Shown here piece after piece: positions 1 to 7,294 of a stretch of 10,940 nt of DNA. The notes beneath the pieces are model-generated. The model did not search any database. It saw only the letters and a program-made list of their open reading frames with translations, and was not told where the DNA came from. The DNA is from an uncultured Pseudomonadota bacterium. GTDB lineage: Bacteria > Myxococcota > UBA796. Location of the stretch: assembly GCA_913040875.1 (NCBI GenBank), contig CAJWHX010000074.1, forward strand, positions 1 to 10,940. Direction: 5' to 3'. Each line of letters starts with the position of its first letter. Position 1 is the stretch's first letter. Both the position numbers and the translations under genes were made by a program.

Positions 1-2854
1 CCTTGATCGTCAATTCGTACGGACCAGTACCATCTGAGCCCACAACCAAAATGTACTGCTGACCACCTGTCAACTCCAGATCGAGATACGCGCCTTCTTC
101 TTCATCAACCGATACACCACCCAGATTGAGCTTTCTATCCAAAGAAACAGCATTATCATCATCCACTTGATCTAGATCGAGCACCTCAGTACCAATCGGC
201 ACGAATCCACTCGGATCATTTCCTGCCAACGTGCACTGCATGACTTGCATCTGACCAATGAAGGTTGACGGAGTCGGTTCGTTGACATCAAGGACGCCAT
301 CTCTATCCCAATCTTCATCGCAGGTTGTGACATCTTCTTCCTGTGTTCCACACGGGTCAAACACATCTGTCGTCCCAGCTGTATCCTCGACTTCCAAGGA
401 GAACATCTCGGACTCGTCATAGGATATGGATGACAGCAACACTTGAGAAGACAAATGCTCAAGCAGCATAAATGGATAGCCGAAACTCACCCCATCAGTA
501 CAGGCACCTGTCTGTGTACCGGCTACGGTTGGTACAGGAACATAGGACCGAGGCACCATCGCCATCCAAGGATCGGAAAGCCCTACAGTTCCGCCTATAT
601 CTTCATAACGATAGTCCAACCAAGCCACCACGCGAACTGTTGCACCATTCGTAAAGCTACTCAGATCCACTAGCCAACGATCTGTATCGTAAACTGTTAG
701 GCTACTTTGTGAACCATCTGAATCTACAGTGACTGTAGCACCCTCAACAGAAATCTCCCCAATCCCATATACTGGAGTTCCGTCTGTCGGAAGCATCGGG
801 AGAATGGTATTGTTGACATCCGTGGGTGAATACAGAACGTCTCTTGCAAAATTAACAGCCGGTGCATCTCCCCCTCTAATCACAGCCACCTTATAGGCAG
901 AACTCGGAGAACGAACCTCAATTTGAGTCGCATCAAATGGAATATCTGTCATTCGAATGATTTGAGCACCATACCCTGGGGTGACATATCCATAAAAGTC
1001 TTGACCAAATACAGCTGTGGAAAAGTCACTGTGGGCTAAGCGCACACGACTGTCTTCATTTTCTACGGGGACGTCTGTACCACCAAACATATATACATTG
1101 TCTGAGCCAACATCAATCCCGAGCTGATAGCCATTTGCACCATACAAATCGCCACTTGTTGGACTCGTTGTGGGAGCCGTAATCGTACTGACAGGGGCAT
1201 ACGGAGGATAGGAAGCACCATCAACATCGAGGCCTCCATCTCCTTGGGTAGATTCAGCGCTCATGAGGGCTATCTGCCATTTCAGAACCAAATCCTCCAT
1301 CCCTTCGCCAACTACGGCTTCAATATTCTCTGTTCCAACATCCGCAGACTGAACCAATCCAGACAATACGGAATCACCATAAGCGTCGACGAGCCATCGG
1401 AAAAACAAATACTGTCCACCAAACGGTGATGTACTGATCGCTCCACTATCCTCTGTATCTGTCAGAGAACTTAAATGTGGTGCATCCAAATAATTCCACG
1501 CCATGACATGATTGGAAGCCCCAAATCCTGTTAAGTCCGCTGCCAAAGCACTCAACCCCAAAGAAACCCAAGTGTCTTCTTCGTCACTCTCATTCAAAAT
1601 GACGTGCTGGTTGTAGGAGATCAACTTATAAAATGCGCTGGCGATTTGAGCACTGAGGTTTACACTAGTGTAGTCTTCAATCGTAGTTCTAGCATAGGGG
1701 TTGTGATACCCGTATGGATCTGGAGCGAAAACGTAAATCACTTCTTGTTCATCTGAAACCGGATTTTGATCTGGATCAAAAGCCGCCAAGTCAACGGTTG
1801 GGTCCGTATAAGAACTAACGAACTGAATCTCTGAATCCTCATCCGTGTTTCGAGTCATCTGATTGAGCACCGGTGTAATGACTACAGAAACCATCCCATC
1901 CCCATTTTCATCGGACTCATCACCAAAATAAGCGCGCAGATTTGGAAAGGTGTTGTAGTCTACGATATCGGCAATCTGTTGAAGATCACAGTTGTCAAAC
2001 CCATAGGCCTCAGTAGCCGCTGGGACGTCGATCGTTCCATCGCAATTTTGGTCCCAATCCACCGCAACGGCTTCATCCACCCAAATAGACACACTGGATC
2101 CGATGGCCCATAGAACTGCACCTGTTCGCTCATAAGAGGTTTCATCATCAATCGAATCACGAACCTTAAAGTCTTGTCGGGCTATTCCAATATGGGCGGT
2201 GGTGTACGTATTTGGTGGTGCAACTGGACCGGAGGTCGGAGTGACTTGAGTTTGGGATGACTGTCCGCCAGTTAAACTGTTCTTGCCTCTACGAATATTA
2301 GAACCCGTGTTCTCAGATGCATTTTGAGATTCATTCATATGAGGGGCTACCGGCAGAGACGCAACTTCCTCCGAACCCGAAGCCTCATCCCCATCCTCAT
2401 CCGCAGCCGGATTGCCTTCTCCAGCACTCAAGTGGTACTCCAGTGCAAAACCAACTTCTTCCTCTTCTTCACTGGTATTGACAACGATGAGATAAAAATC
2501 TTGATCTGTGTTGCTATCGCCCGATGCATCGGTCAGATCAACCGTAGCAACCCCATCCGAAGACTCAACGATGACAACATCCCCTGGATCATCGAAGGTT
2601 TGTCCCTCTCCGCTAGGTTCCATGGCTCCGGTATCTTCACCAGTGTCCATACCGGTATCCGGATTTTCTGTATCATCCGTATCAGTGTCCTCTGTGTCTG
2701 TATCATCCGTATCAAAGATATCTGTATCTTCAGAGTCAGAATCCCCGTCGGTACCAGTATAAATTCCGAAACCATCCTTACCATCACCTGTACATCCAAT
2801 GGACAAAGTGAGGGCCAATACTGCTGAGGTAGACAAGAAACTTTTGAATGTCAT
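1..2854 (-). CDS. Giant lipoprotein, M30 (hyicolysin)-like pseudopeptidase, 3' end beyond window
   Basis: An uninterrupted frame runs from ATG at 2854 to the window edge (951 codons, no stop). The start follows GGAGAA by a normal distance. Residues 1-20 look like a lipoprotein signal ending S-I-G before Cys21; Ser at -3 is not canonical. Thr22 follows, so outer-membrane retention is likely. Residues about 36-76 are a D/T/E/S-rich linker. From about residue 215 the protein follows the M30 layout: GDESDENGDG (311-320), a helix at 404-416, WVSLGLSALAADLTG (429-443), FFRWLVDAYGD (484-494), then NIEAVVGEGM and WQIALM. The usual HExxH is S406-A-F-Y-K410, and the Glu expected in W-L-N-E-G is Leu432, so zinc proteolysis is unlikely. 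A D-rich calcium-type segment (CDEDWDRDG) and a PPC-like strand pattern (TGGQQYILVVG) close the visible part. Family assignment is from remembered motifs; a non-enzymatic surface role is inference. Confidence 0.85.
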   Translation of the reverse strand, partial: MTFKSFLSTSAVLALTLSIGCTGDGKDGFGIYTGTDGDSDSEDTDIFDTDDTDTEDTDTDDTENPDTGMDTGEDTGAMEPSGEGQTFDDPGDVVIVESSDGVATVDLTDASGDSNTDQDFYLIVVNTSEEEEEVGFALEYHLSAGEGNPAADEDGDEASGSEEVASLPVAPHMNESQNASENTGSNIRRGKNSLTGGQSSQTQVTPTSGPVAPPNTYTTAHIGIARQDFKVRDSIDDETSYERTGAVLWAIGSSVSIWVDEAVAVDWDQNCDGTIDVPAATEAYGFDNCDLQQIADIVDYNTFPNLRAYFGDESDENGDGMVSVVITPVLNQMTRNTDEDSEIQFVSSYTDPTVDLAAFDPDQNPVSDEQEVIYVFAPDPYGYHNPYARTTIEDYTSVNLSAQIASAFYKLISYNQHVILNESDEEDTWVSLGLSALAADLTGFGASNHVMAWNYLDAPHLSSLTDTEDSGAISTSPFGGQYLFFRWLVDAYGDSVLSGLVQSADVGTENIEAVVGEGMEDLVLKWQIALMSAESTQGDGGLDVDGASYPPYAPVSTITAPTTSPTSGDLYGANGYQLGIDVGSDNVYMFGGTDVPVENEDSRVRLAHSDFSTAVFGQDFYGYVTPGYGAQIIRMTDIPFDATQIEVRSPSSAYKVAVIRGGDAPAVNFARDVLYSPTDVNNTILPMLPTDGTPVYGIGEISVEGATVTVDSDGSQSSLTVYDTDRWLVDLSSFTNGATVRVVAWLDYRYEDIGGTVGLSDPWMAMVPRSYVPVPTVAGTQTGACTDGVSFGYPFMLLEHLSSQVLLSSISYDESEMFSLEVEDTAGTTDVFDPCGTQEEDVTTCDEDWDRDGVLDVNEPTPSTFIGQMQVMQCTLAGNDPSGFVPIGTEVLDLDQVDDDNAVSLDRKLNLGGVSVDEEEGAYLDLELTGGQQYILVVGSDGTGPYELTIK
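2641..2750 (-). repeat. Low-complexity repeats coding the acidic DTD linker
   Basis: The plus-strand 18-mer TCTGTATCATCCGTATCA occurs at 2667-2684 and again, exactly, at 2697-2714, a 30-base period. Degenerate copies of GTATC/GTGTC flank both. The repeats lie in frame in the lipoprotein and encode the Asp-Thr linker just after the lipid anchor. Such linkers usually act as flexible spacers. The DNA repeat could allow in-frame length change by slippage or recombination. Confidence 0.7.
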
Positions 2855-2860
2855 CGCATT

Positions 2861-2864
2861 CTCC
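2861..2864 (-). promoter_or_regulatory. Ribosome binding site of the lipoprotein gene
   Basis: The minus strand reads TGGAGAATGCG directly before ATG at 2854. GGAG sits six bases from the start, a standard Shine-Dalgarno distance. It supports this start for the long frame, which is confirmed by the signal-like sequence that follows. Confidence 0.6.
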
Positions 2865-2877
2865 ATACAATTTAGGG

Positions 2878-2916
2878 ATACAAACCGATGCTTGGATCTG
2901 TACAAGATGTTTGTAT
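2878..2916 (-). repeat. Inverted repeat in the leader of the lipoprotein gene
   Basis: ATACAAAC (2878-2885) and GTTTGTAT (2909-2916) are perfect 8-base inverted arms with a 23-base centre. The centre holds a further short inverted pair, CTTG (2891-2894) and CAAG (2903-2906). On the minus strand the 5' arm would begin almost at the predicted transcript start, so the RNA could carry a 5' stem-loop ahead of the Shine-Dalgarno. It could instead be an operator. No T-run follows the 3' arm on the minus strand, so it does not look like a terminator for the upstream glycosyltransferase gene. Confidence 0.4.
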
Positions 2917-2941
2917 TTTAGCAAATTTCGTACCAAAACAA
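2915..2941 (-). promoter_or_regulatory. Possible extended -10 promoter for the lipoprotein gene
   Basis: On the minus strand TGCTAAAAT (2923-2915) has the form of an extended -10 element. A TTGTTT -35-like hexamer (2941-2936) lies 15 bases upstream, slightly short. It sits in the 97-base gap between the glycosyltransferase stop and the lipoprotein start. That gap is much longer than most of those upstream, so a separate transcript is plausible. The match is weak and AT-rich sequence gives many such hits. Confidence 0.3.
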
Positions 2942-2951
2942 CAGTCAAATG

Positions 2952-4088
2952 TCATGATTTCAGAAGATTACTGTAAATATCGACAAGGCTCTCGGCTTGA
3001 ATTTGATGAGTGCAAGACTCTAAAATGCCTGAACGAGCCTGTTTTCCGAGGGTCAATCGGTGGTCATCATCACTCAATAGTTCAGTAAGTTTCTGGACCA
3101 AAGATGGGACATCTCCATTCGGAAATGAAATGGCCCCCGGTAAAGCAACAAAACTACCCTCGGACACCAATGTCACACATTCAAGTGCCAAATAATTCAA
3201 CAACTTCATCGGAAAACCTGCGCACTGTATTCTTGGAATCACCGCCAAATCCGCATTTGCAATCACCCGCTGAACCTCTGTAAAGTCCGTCGTCTGAATT
3301 CTCAGTATCTGCCCCTGCTCTCTCTGCCATTGCTGAGTATCAGATGCAGACACCATCACCAGTCCAATCTCAGGAATACAATCCATCGCCTTCATCAAGA
3401 TCTCCAAGTTCTGATACGCATCTGGATTTCCTGCGTACACAACCCACTGTCCACACTCCATTCCCTTGGGTTTATGTTGCCTCAGTGTTTCGATATCCAA
3501 AAACTCATCGGGAGAAATTCCAGGTACAATGGACAACACATTTTGACATCCTAATTGCCTCAGCCTCGAAATCGATTCTGGACGCAGCACCAAGGTCTGA
3601 TCTGCCAGCCTCGGTATCGTTTTATCTAGAAACAGTCCAAATCGTGTCATCCACTTCTTCGTACGAACCCCTGTAAAATACGTTGAAAGTTCCTCCTCCA
3701 TTGTATTGTGAGCAGAATATACAATTGGAACCCCTCTCAACTGTCTTGATAGGGCTTTACCAAGTGTAGCGACGATGGGGGCCTCATAATTGTGTACGTG
3801 AATAACGTCTGGGCGAATTCGGCGTAGTTTCAATACCATCCACGCATCCAACCACGGTTTGACAGCATCGGGCCCGGCGCGCATATTGCTATATCCAAAC
3901 AAGGATGGTGTTCGATGAATGTGAATACCCAAGGATTCTTCAAACTCCGTAGCTCCAACTCCATGACCGTAACAGAGCAAGTGTACTTCGTGCCCCAGTC
4001 TGGCCAATCCAAGCAGTATACTCTTTACATAAACTTGAGAGCCTTGAGGACTGGGATAGGGAAAGGTTCCAATCTGCAACACTTTCAT
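2952..4088 (-). CDS. GT4-like glycosyltransferase (GT-B fold)
   Basis: This 378-residue soluble protein has the two-domain GT-B layout. The N-terminal acceptor domain opens with MKVLQIGTFPYPSPQGSQVY, the beta strand plus glycine-rich loop of GT4 enzymes. IRPDVIHVHN (91-100) and VPIVYSAHNT (120-129) are typical inner strands. The nucleotide-sugar domain runs from about residue 213 (QWVVYAGNPDAYQNLEILMKA) through ADLAVIPRIQCAGFPMKLLNY (279-299) to a C-terminal helix. It probably transfers a sugar to a lipid-linked or surface glycan; donor and acceptor cannot be read. The usual second Glu of the E-x7-E motif is Asn298 in KLLNY; whether that matters for activity is open. The ATG follows the preceding TAG with no gap, which points to translational coupling with the phosphodiesterase. 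Length is normal for the family. Confidence 0.85.
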   Translation of the reverse strand: MKVLQIGTFPYPSPQGSQVYVKSILLGLARLGHEVHLLCYGHGVGATEFEESLGIHIHRTPSLFGYSNMRAGPDAVKPWLDAWMVLKLRRIRPDVIHVHNYEAPIVATLGKALSRQLRGVPIVYSAHNTMEEELSTYFTGVRTKKWMTRFGLFLDKTIPRLADQTLVLRPESISRLRQLGCQNVLSIVPGISPDEFLDIETLRQHKPKGMECGQWVVYAGNPDAYQNLEILMKAMDCIPEIGLVMVSASDTQQWQREQGQILRIQTTDFTEVQRVIANADLAVIPRIQCAGFPMKLLNYLALECVTLVSEGSFVALPGAISFPNGDVPSLVQKLTELLSDDDHRLTLGKQARSGILESCTHQIQAESLVDIYSNLLKS

Positions 4089-5756
4089 CTACAAATACCC
4101 CAACTGCTCAAGTCGTTTGTGAATTGCGTCATGTTCAACCGTACTGTTTTCACGATCACCCATAGATGCTGGAGATGCTGGAGAATACTCTACACGGAAC
4201 TGACTCTTGGGAGTTCCTAGAACTTCCAGTACTCTACCCTCCATATAAGATGGTATGGGTTCTTCAAGTATGTAGAGTAACGTCGGTGCGATATCTGCCA
4301 TATCGGCTTGCAATCGTTGAGTCTGAATGCCTTTTCCTGATAGTATGACAACCCCAAACTGACGATGGCTCCCATTCATTCCGAGCCCCTTACCGCCTTG
4401 ATACTCTTCTGGTGTAAACCGTCTCCACGTCTGAGAATCTTCTGACCGAATGGACGGCAACAATGTATAGGTACACCCATCTCGAAGGTTCAACTCCAAA
4501 ACCAACTCAGGTGACTTGTGCACCATCTTTCCACTGTATACATCCTCTCGATACAATACCGATTTTACAGGGTTGTGCCCATCGACAGTCCAGGAGAGTA
4601 AATCCTGCCTCAATTTATCGATAGTATTGTCCAAATCGTGCACGCCAATGTTGCCCATATTCAATCGAATGGTCGCAGCATAATTCATCTCATCGGACAA
4701 CGCGATGGTTCTCTCAAAGTCGACAGTTCCAAAACGACTGGAGGTTTCAAGTTTGGATTTCAGTCCGGCTGGCAGTGCCCTAAACAATCCACCTTGCAAC
4801 CTAGACGGAATCTGACTGAGTCCCACTCTACGTGACCAGTCCATCACCTTTCCCATACGGGTGTCTTTACCCTCTTTCAATGTCAACCAACCCTTCGAAA
4901 TTAAAAACTGATTGAGGTAAAGCGCATAGTCACCGGCCCCACCAAAGCCATGATCACTGCAGATACACACCACATCCGCAGCTGCAGACTCAATTAAGGT
5001 CCCTACAGCCTCATCCAGTCGCTCATAGACATCTCGTATGGTGTTTCGAATATCCGCATCCACGGCATCATCATAGCGCGGGGAGGACGAATCAAAGAAC
5101 CGCCAAAAATGGTGACTCGCTGTATCAGACTCACCGAACAGCAACATGAAACAATCCCAATCGTCAGACTCAAGAAGCCATTGCCCTATGGCCTCTTTGC
5201 GTTCCACTTCTTTCAACAGCAACTGTCTTGCATCATGAAGCCATTCATCATCAATGGAGGTCTCTTGAAAATCGGCAAAATTCAGACCGCCAAACCGAGA
5301 TTGGAGCTCCGCATAAAGTTCTGGTGGGTGGCAAAAGGAACCGTCAATGCCTGTGGATACAGGACTGTCAAATCCAGACACCATAACTCCATTCACCGAT
5401 GATGGTGGCCATGTTGTGGGAACCGCAATCGAAGCCACTCTCTTACCACACAAACTGAGCCATTCATGTATGGTCGGTACAGCACGATGAGTCGAATTTG
5501 TGAATTCCAATCGCCAGTCTTTGTCTGTCGAATCCCGATGAACAAAGTCAAAGATGCCATGCGTGCCAGGGTAACACCCCGTCAGCATACTTGACCATGA
5601 TGGGAGAGTCATCGGTGGAGTAGTAGAATTAAGTGGACCAGAGGCGCCAGTATCGATCAGACGAGTGAGATTTGGTAGCAACCCTTCGCTCTGCAAGCGA
5701 CGAATCACGCTCCATTCCGCCCCATCCAAACCAATGATTAGTGCTCTTGCGCCCAT
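4089..5756 (-). CDS. Alkaline-phosphatase-superfamily phosphodiesterase (type I PDE/NPP-like), apparently active
   Basis: The 555-residue protein opens with ALIIGLDGAEWSVI, whose Asp11 is a metal ligand. The nucleophile loop is TPPMTLPSWSSMLTG with Thr50 as probable nucleophile, followed by H66 in PGTHGIFDF. Further ligands are D211 and H215 in GESDTASHHFW, D268/H269 in CSDHGFGG and H464 in GSHRQFG. ADMADIAPTLLYIL and the following M-E-G-R match the usual C-terminal end. All expected two-metal residues therefore appear present. The family hydrolyses phosphodiester or phosphate bonds; the substrate is unknown. There is no signal peptide or membrane segment, so it is predicted cytoplasmic. Its ATG lies 11 bases after the sulfatase-like gene, and its stop abuts the glycosyltransferase ATG. 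Similar genes often occur in glycan clusters, so a phosphoglycan or lipid-linked sugar is possible. Confidence 0.85.
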   Translation of the reverse strand: MGARALIIGLDGAEWSVIRRLQSEGLLPNLTRLIDTGASGPLNSTTPPMTLPSWSSMLTGCYPGTHGIFDFVHRDSTDKDWRLEFTNSTHRAVPTIHEWLSLCGKRVASIAVPTTWPPSSVNGVMVSGFDSPVSTGIDGSFCHPPELYAELQSRFGGLNFADFQETSIDDEWLHDARQLLLKEVERKEAIGQWLLESDDWDCFMLLFGESDTASHHFWRFFDSSSPRYDDAVDADIRNTIRDVYERLDEAVGTLIESAAADVVCICSDHGFGGAGDYALYLNQFLISKGWLTLKEGKDTRMGKVMDWSRRVGLSQIPSRLQGGLFRALPAGLKSKLETSSRFGTVDFERTIALSDEMNYAATIRLNMGNIGVHDLDNTIDKLRQDLLSWTVDGHNPVKSVLYREDVYSGKMVHKSPELVLELNLRDGCTYTLLPSIRSEDSQTWRRFTPEEYQGGKGLGMNGSHRQFGVVILSGKGIQTQRLQADMADIAPTLLYILEEPIPSYMEGRVLEVLGTPKSQFRVEYSPASPASMGDRENSTVEHDAIHKRLEQLGYL

Positions 5757-5761
5757 ATTTT

Positions 5762-5766
5762 TCCTT
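5762..5766 (-). promoter_or_regulatory. Ribosome binding site of the phosphodiesterase gene
   Basis: The 11-base gap after the TAG of the sulfatase-like gene reads TAAGGAAAAAT on the minus strand. AAGGA is well placed before ATG at 5756. The spacing suggests reinitiation or coupling between the two genes and supports this start. Confidence 0.55.
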
Positions 5767-5767
5767 A

Positions 5768-7219
5768 CTATTTCCGAATTGTTCTTAGCACTTCAGGATG
5801 CTGACCCACGACATTATTTTTCATGTTCGGGTCTGTAGACAGATCATACAATGCTTCCTGAGATTGATGACGAATCCAACGCCAACTGCCTTGCTGTCGC
5901 CAGATCCAGTCAGGTTGAACCACCTCTATAACATGCTGATCATGCATGGGGGGTAAACGAAGAGCATTCCGTCCCTCCCAACGTTCGGATGTCGGTAATC
6001 CAACCAATGACGTCAATGTTGTCGCAACATCACTCAACAATACATTGTTGTGAATCACCCTAGGCACAGAATGGGGCACCCAAATCAGCAACGGTACCGG
6101 TAACCTATTGAATGTTTCTCCCGAACTATATTGAAACGATCCAGTGAATACAACAATCGTTTGATCAGATACAGAGCGCATCAATTCACCAATTGAACGG
6201 TCCATCAATCGCAATCCTTCCGGCGTTGGATCTGGCTGTGGAAGTAAATGCAACCATCCAAACCAAGGTGCCTGAACATGTGCGTGCAGATCATTCTCAA
6301 ACAACCGGACCACTTCATGAACGGGTCTCCAGGTGGGAGGAAATTGATTCAAGATATACCGAGCCAGTTTTAGATGCTGTGCCCCTTCATTGCCCAATCC
6401 CCAACGCAAAACCTCTGCTGGCATCTTGGGCGGAATGTATCGAAACCGATCAAATCCTTGATGAAGATTTGCAAATCTCCCAACCGCCAAATGACTGACC
6501 ATCCCATGCGTTTGATACCCTTCGTAGGCCAGTCGCTCGGTGATCGTTTCCATGGATTCCACCAACGGACTTTGACCACTCTTTGTTGTGGACGCCATCA
6601 ACGATACAACACCACCAAATCGGTCTGGTGAATTTGAGAATGCATTCACAAAACGCCAGGCTGACTTCTCCATAGCTGTCAGATTTGGGGTGTGACCACT
6701 CGACAACCATGATTCAGACAGACCATCTACAGTAATCAACAACACATTGGGTTTACCAACCGCTGAATGTTGGTGTATTGGGGGCGAATAAATTCGCTGA
6801 CTTGGAGTCAATGAAAATGTGGTGAGCAATACAAACCACAGTATCGTAATGCCCAATGCGCCTTTAAATCTCAACAACACTCTGAGGGGTGTTTTCTCCA
6901 TCAAGACACCCATCAACCAATACGTCACCAGTATTCCGAACCCAAATCCAAGATGCGGCTCAAATATCCACCAAACAAGAATTGTGCCGATGGTGATAAA
7001 CACTCGAACGAAGACTTGAAGGTCTGTCCAACGCCACGACAAGGTGCAAAAAATGACTGCAAGAGCGGACCCCAAAATCCCATAACCGACCCCACCCCAC
7101 AGTAAGGCATCGTATTCTCCGGCACCAACAGCCAATAAAAGCTGTACAGCCTCTACAACACCAACAAGGCTACCTGCTGCGAGCCCTGTAAACACAACCA
7201 AACCGAAGTTTTTCCACAT
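5768..7219 (-). CDS. Membrane-anchored sulfatase-fold protein, catalytic residues lost (pseudoenzyme)
   Basis: The first 137 of 483 residues hold about five membrane helices (roughly 5-30, 38-60, 68-86, 90-106, 118-136). Basic residues after helix 4 (EKTPLRVLLRFK) suit a cytoplasmic loop, placing the C-terminal domain in the periplasm. That domain starts with PNVLLITVDGLSESWL (157-172), keeping the first metal Asp165. The other sites fail: the nucleophile loop reads SPDRFGGVVSL (197-207), with Arg200 where Cys, Ser or Thr is expected; HLLPQPDP (324-331) replaces HLLDPHDP; VVFTGSFQ (356-363) replaces VVFTSDHG. The frame around each motif and the C-terminal ALYDLSTDP signature are intact, so the fold is kept and this is not a decayed gene. 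A binding, scaffolding or regulatory role is inferred. It sits directly upstream of an intact member of the same superfamily. ATG at 7219 follows AAGG by eight bases. Confidence 0.8.
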   Translation of the reverse strand: MWKNFGLVVFTGLAAGSLVGVVEAVQLLLAVGAGEYDALLWGGVGYGILGSALAVIFCTLSWRWTDLQVFVRVFITIGTILVWWIFEPHLGFGFGILVTYWLMGVLMEKTPLRVLLRFKGALGITILWFVLLTTFSLTPSQRIYSPPIHQHSAVGKPNVLLITVDGLSESWLSSGHTPNLTAMEKSAWRFVNAFSNSPDRFGGVVSLMASTTKSGQSPLVESMETITERLAYEGYQTHGMVSHLAVGRFANLHQGFDRFRYIPPKMPAEVLRWGLGNEGAQHLKLARYILNQFPPTWRPVHEVVRLFENDLHAHVQAPWFGWLHLLPQPDPTPEGLRLMDRSIGELMRSVSDQTIVVFTGSFQYSSGETFNRLPVPLLIWVPHSVPRVIHNNVLLSDVATTLTSLVGLPTSERWEGRNALRLPPMHDQHVIEVVQPDWIWRQQGSWRWIRHQSQEALYDLSTDPNMKNNVVGQHPEVLRTIRK

Positions 7220-7264
7220 GGATGTACCTTATCCCCATCCAACGATTCACACAATCCTAGGACA

Positions 7265-7276
7265 GTGCAATTGCAC
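7265..7276. repeat. 12-base perfect palindrome in the gap before the sulfatase-like gene
   Basis: GTGCAATTGCAC is its own reverse complement. It lies in the 75-base gap between the ABC gene stop and the sulfatase-like gene start, the longest gap among the first six genes. On the minus strand it falls between TTGCAT (-35-like) and TAGGAT (-10-like) with 18 bases between them, so it could be an operator over an internal promoter. The promoter match is weak. Confidence 0.35.
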
Positions 7277-7294
7277 AATGCAAAACCAAAGACC

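Noticed and set aside
172..673. Open frames of 60-96 codons on both strands
   Set aside because: They lie inside the long lipoprotein frame in other phases, lack Shine-Dalgarno sites and give compositions without domain features.
2660..2720. CRISPR-like direct repeats
   Set aside because: Only two 18-base copies with a 12-base interval, in frame within a coding linker; no spacer variety and no cas genes.
2324..2827. 167-codon plus-strand frame opposite the lipoprotein start
   Set aside because: It is antisense to the signal peptide and repeat-rich linker; its length comes from the low-complexity repeats, and the opposite strand has a good start, signal and family motifs.
1..2854. Possible pseudogene or frameshift because no complete frame is listed here
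   Set aside because: Reading the minus strand from 2854 gives 951 codons without a stop; the frame only lacks an end because it leaves the window.
2878..2951. Rho-independent terminator after the glycosyltransferase gene
   Set aside because: The inverted repeat is AT-rich and is followed on the minus strand by CCCTAAATTG, not a T-run.
5768..7219. Sulfatase-like gene as a decaying pseudogene
   Set aside because: The frame is intact, membrane helices and C-terminal family signature are kept, and changes fall on catalytic residues; that pattern fits a pseudoenzyme.
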